Of a DNA stretch of 64,000 bases, positions 63,383 to 64,000 are shown one piece after another. Source of the stretch: MedAcidi-G1 sp000817085 (GTDB taxonomy: Bacteria; Actinomycetota; Acidimicrobiia; Acidimicrobiales; MedAcidi-G1); contig JBJLAO010000003.1 in assembly GCA_045568635.1 (NCBI GenBank), positions 248,001 through 312,000 on the forward strand, written 5' to 3'. Position numbers and translations under genes: made by a program. Numbering within the stretch: position 1 is the first letter of the stretch; each line of letters starts with the position of its first letter. Below the pieces are notes generated by a model, which was not told the DNA's origin, made no database searches, and saw only the letters and a list, made by a program, of their open reading frames with translations.

Positions 63383-64000
63383 TTAATTTTTTGGTAGTTC
63401 TAATGAATCTCCGTTACCCCCCAATTCAGTAAGAACCTTTAAAGCAGCATCTAAATTTGCAACTCCTTCTACCTTCATTTCACCGGCGTGTTTTTTAGCT
63501 TTTTCTAGAGAGTTTTCAGGTACTAGAAATAAATCCATTCCTGCCTTACGTGCAGTAATAGTTTTTTGCTCTACCCCACCTATGGGGCCTACATTTCCCT
63601 CGAGGTCGATTGTGCCTGTAGTAGCAATCTGAAACCCTCCGGTCAATTCACCTGGGGTTAGGACATCTAACACAGATAGCGTTAGCGCCAGACCAGCTGA
63701 ATTACCACCAATTCTTCCTGTATTTACAAGAACTTGCACAGGTAAATCTTCATTATCTTCTATGCGAGTCTGAGGAGCTATCCCAAGAAATGCAACTGAA
63801 GGTTGATCTTCACGTGAACCAAGTTCAATTGAAATTTCTCTTGGATCAGAACCATCAATTTTCTCGACATCAAGTTGAATGATTTCCGAAGGTTTGCGTT
63901 CTCTGATTTCAAAAATTAAATCTTGATCTGTAAAAACCTTTTTTTTATCAACGGAAATTATTACATCAGAAGTGGTCAAAAGGCCTTCAGATGGACCTCC
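63383..64000 (-). CDS. PDZ-Lon (YlbL-like) S16 serine protease, C-terminal part
   Basis: The frame runs open to the right edge of the window, so the N-terminus (signal anchor) is missing. The visible part starts GGPSEGLLTTSDVIISVD, the end of a PDZ domain, then the Lon-type catalytic domain. The catalytic Ser is in GGNSAGLALTL (codon 63698-63700), and the Lys is in GPIGGVEQKTI, in the standard Ser-Lys dyad spacing. It is a membrane-anchored protease of the YlbL/Rv3194c type, probably acting outside the membrane. Confidence 0.9.
   Translation of the reverse strand, partial: GGPSEGLLTTSDVIISVDKKKVFTDQDLIFEIRERKPSEIIQLDVEKIDGSDPREISIELGSREDQPSVAFLGIAPQTRIEDNEDLPVQVLVNTGRIGGNSAGLALTLSVLDVLTPGELTGGFQIATTGTIDLEGNVGPIGGVEQKTITARKAGMDLFLVPENSLEKAKKHAGEMKVEGVANLDAALKVLTELGGNGDSLELPKN

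Overview
The window looks like a compact, AT-rich actinobacterial chromosome, most plausibly an uncultured marine member of the Acidimicrobiia or a relative (inference). The signs are a UPF0182 membrane protein beside a PDZ-Lon (YlbL-like) protease, as in mycobacteria; an F420/luciferase-like oxidoreductase; a Streptomyces-like nucleoside-catabolism cluster; several P450s and SDRs; very short intergenic gaps; and osmolyte-degradation genes. There is no rRNA, CRISPR array, insertion sequence or prophage. The only mobile-type module is a VapBC pair.

Layout. 1-8.8 kb: an oxidative catabolism block with an epoxide hydrolase fragment, two cytochrome P450s, four SDRs, an RPH-like protein lacking its ATP-grasp domain, a limonene-epoxide-hydrolase-like protein, a HAD phosphatase, and an AhpD/carboxymuconolactone-decarboxylase-like gene split by an in-frame TGA. 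8.9-18.7 kb: an ABC importer plus a reductive pyrimidine degradation operon (dihydropyrimidinase, beta-ureidopropionase, aminotransferase, semialdehyde dehydrogenase, and an LLM-family oxidoreductase). 18.8-29.3 kb: mixed housekeeping and accessory genes (RmuC, C26 amidotransferase, methyltransferase, MFS exporter with aminotransferase, PhyH-like dioxygenase, an APC permease with soluble regulatory domains, an epoxide hydrolase). 29.3-30.0 kb: VapBC with a palindromic operator. 30.1-34.3 kb: acyl-CoA dehydrogenase, alkyl sulfatase and a CtaA-like heme A synthase. 34.4-42.9 kb: nucleoside catabolism (cdd, deoA, a half-length and a full-length ALDH, deoC, phosphopentomutase-type mutase, punA, psuG). 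42.9-47.3 kb: an acetoin-dehydrogenase-type operon (acoA-acoB-acoX-acoC). 47.5-56.5 kb: a methylated-amine/betaine block (Rieske oxygenase, two FAD-GcvT dehydrogenases, an MttB-family methyltransferase, alanine dehydrogenase). 56.6-64 kb: VOC, SnoaL, PNPOx-like, initiator tRNA, two SDRs, a coiled-coil protein, UPF0182 and a partial PDZ-Lon protease.

How it works together (inference). Nucleosides are deaminated and phosphorolysed. Deoxyribose phosphate goes to acetaldehyde and glyceraldehyde-3-phosphate, and the acetaldehyde goes to an ALDH. Free pyrimidine bases could feed the hydantoinase operon. Acetoin cleavage also yields acetaldehyde. The betaine block would demethylate N-methylated osmolytes onto tetrahydrofolate.

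The most interesting single signal is the in-frame TGA at 4500-4502. It lies exactly where the second cysteine of the CxxC redox motif should be, and a SECIS-like hairpin starts 12 nt downstream. I read 4317-4823 as one candidate selenoprotein (CxxU) gene.
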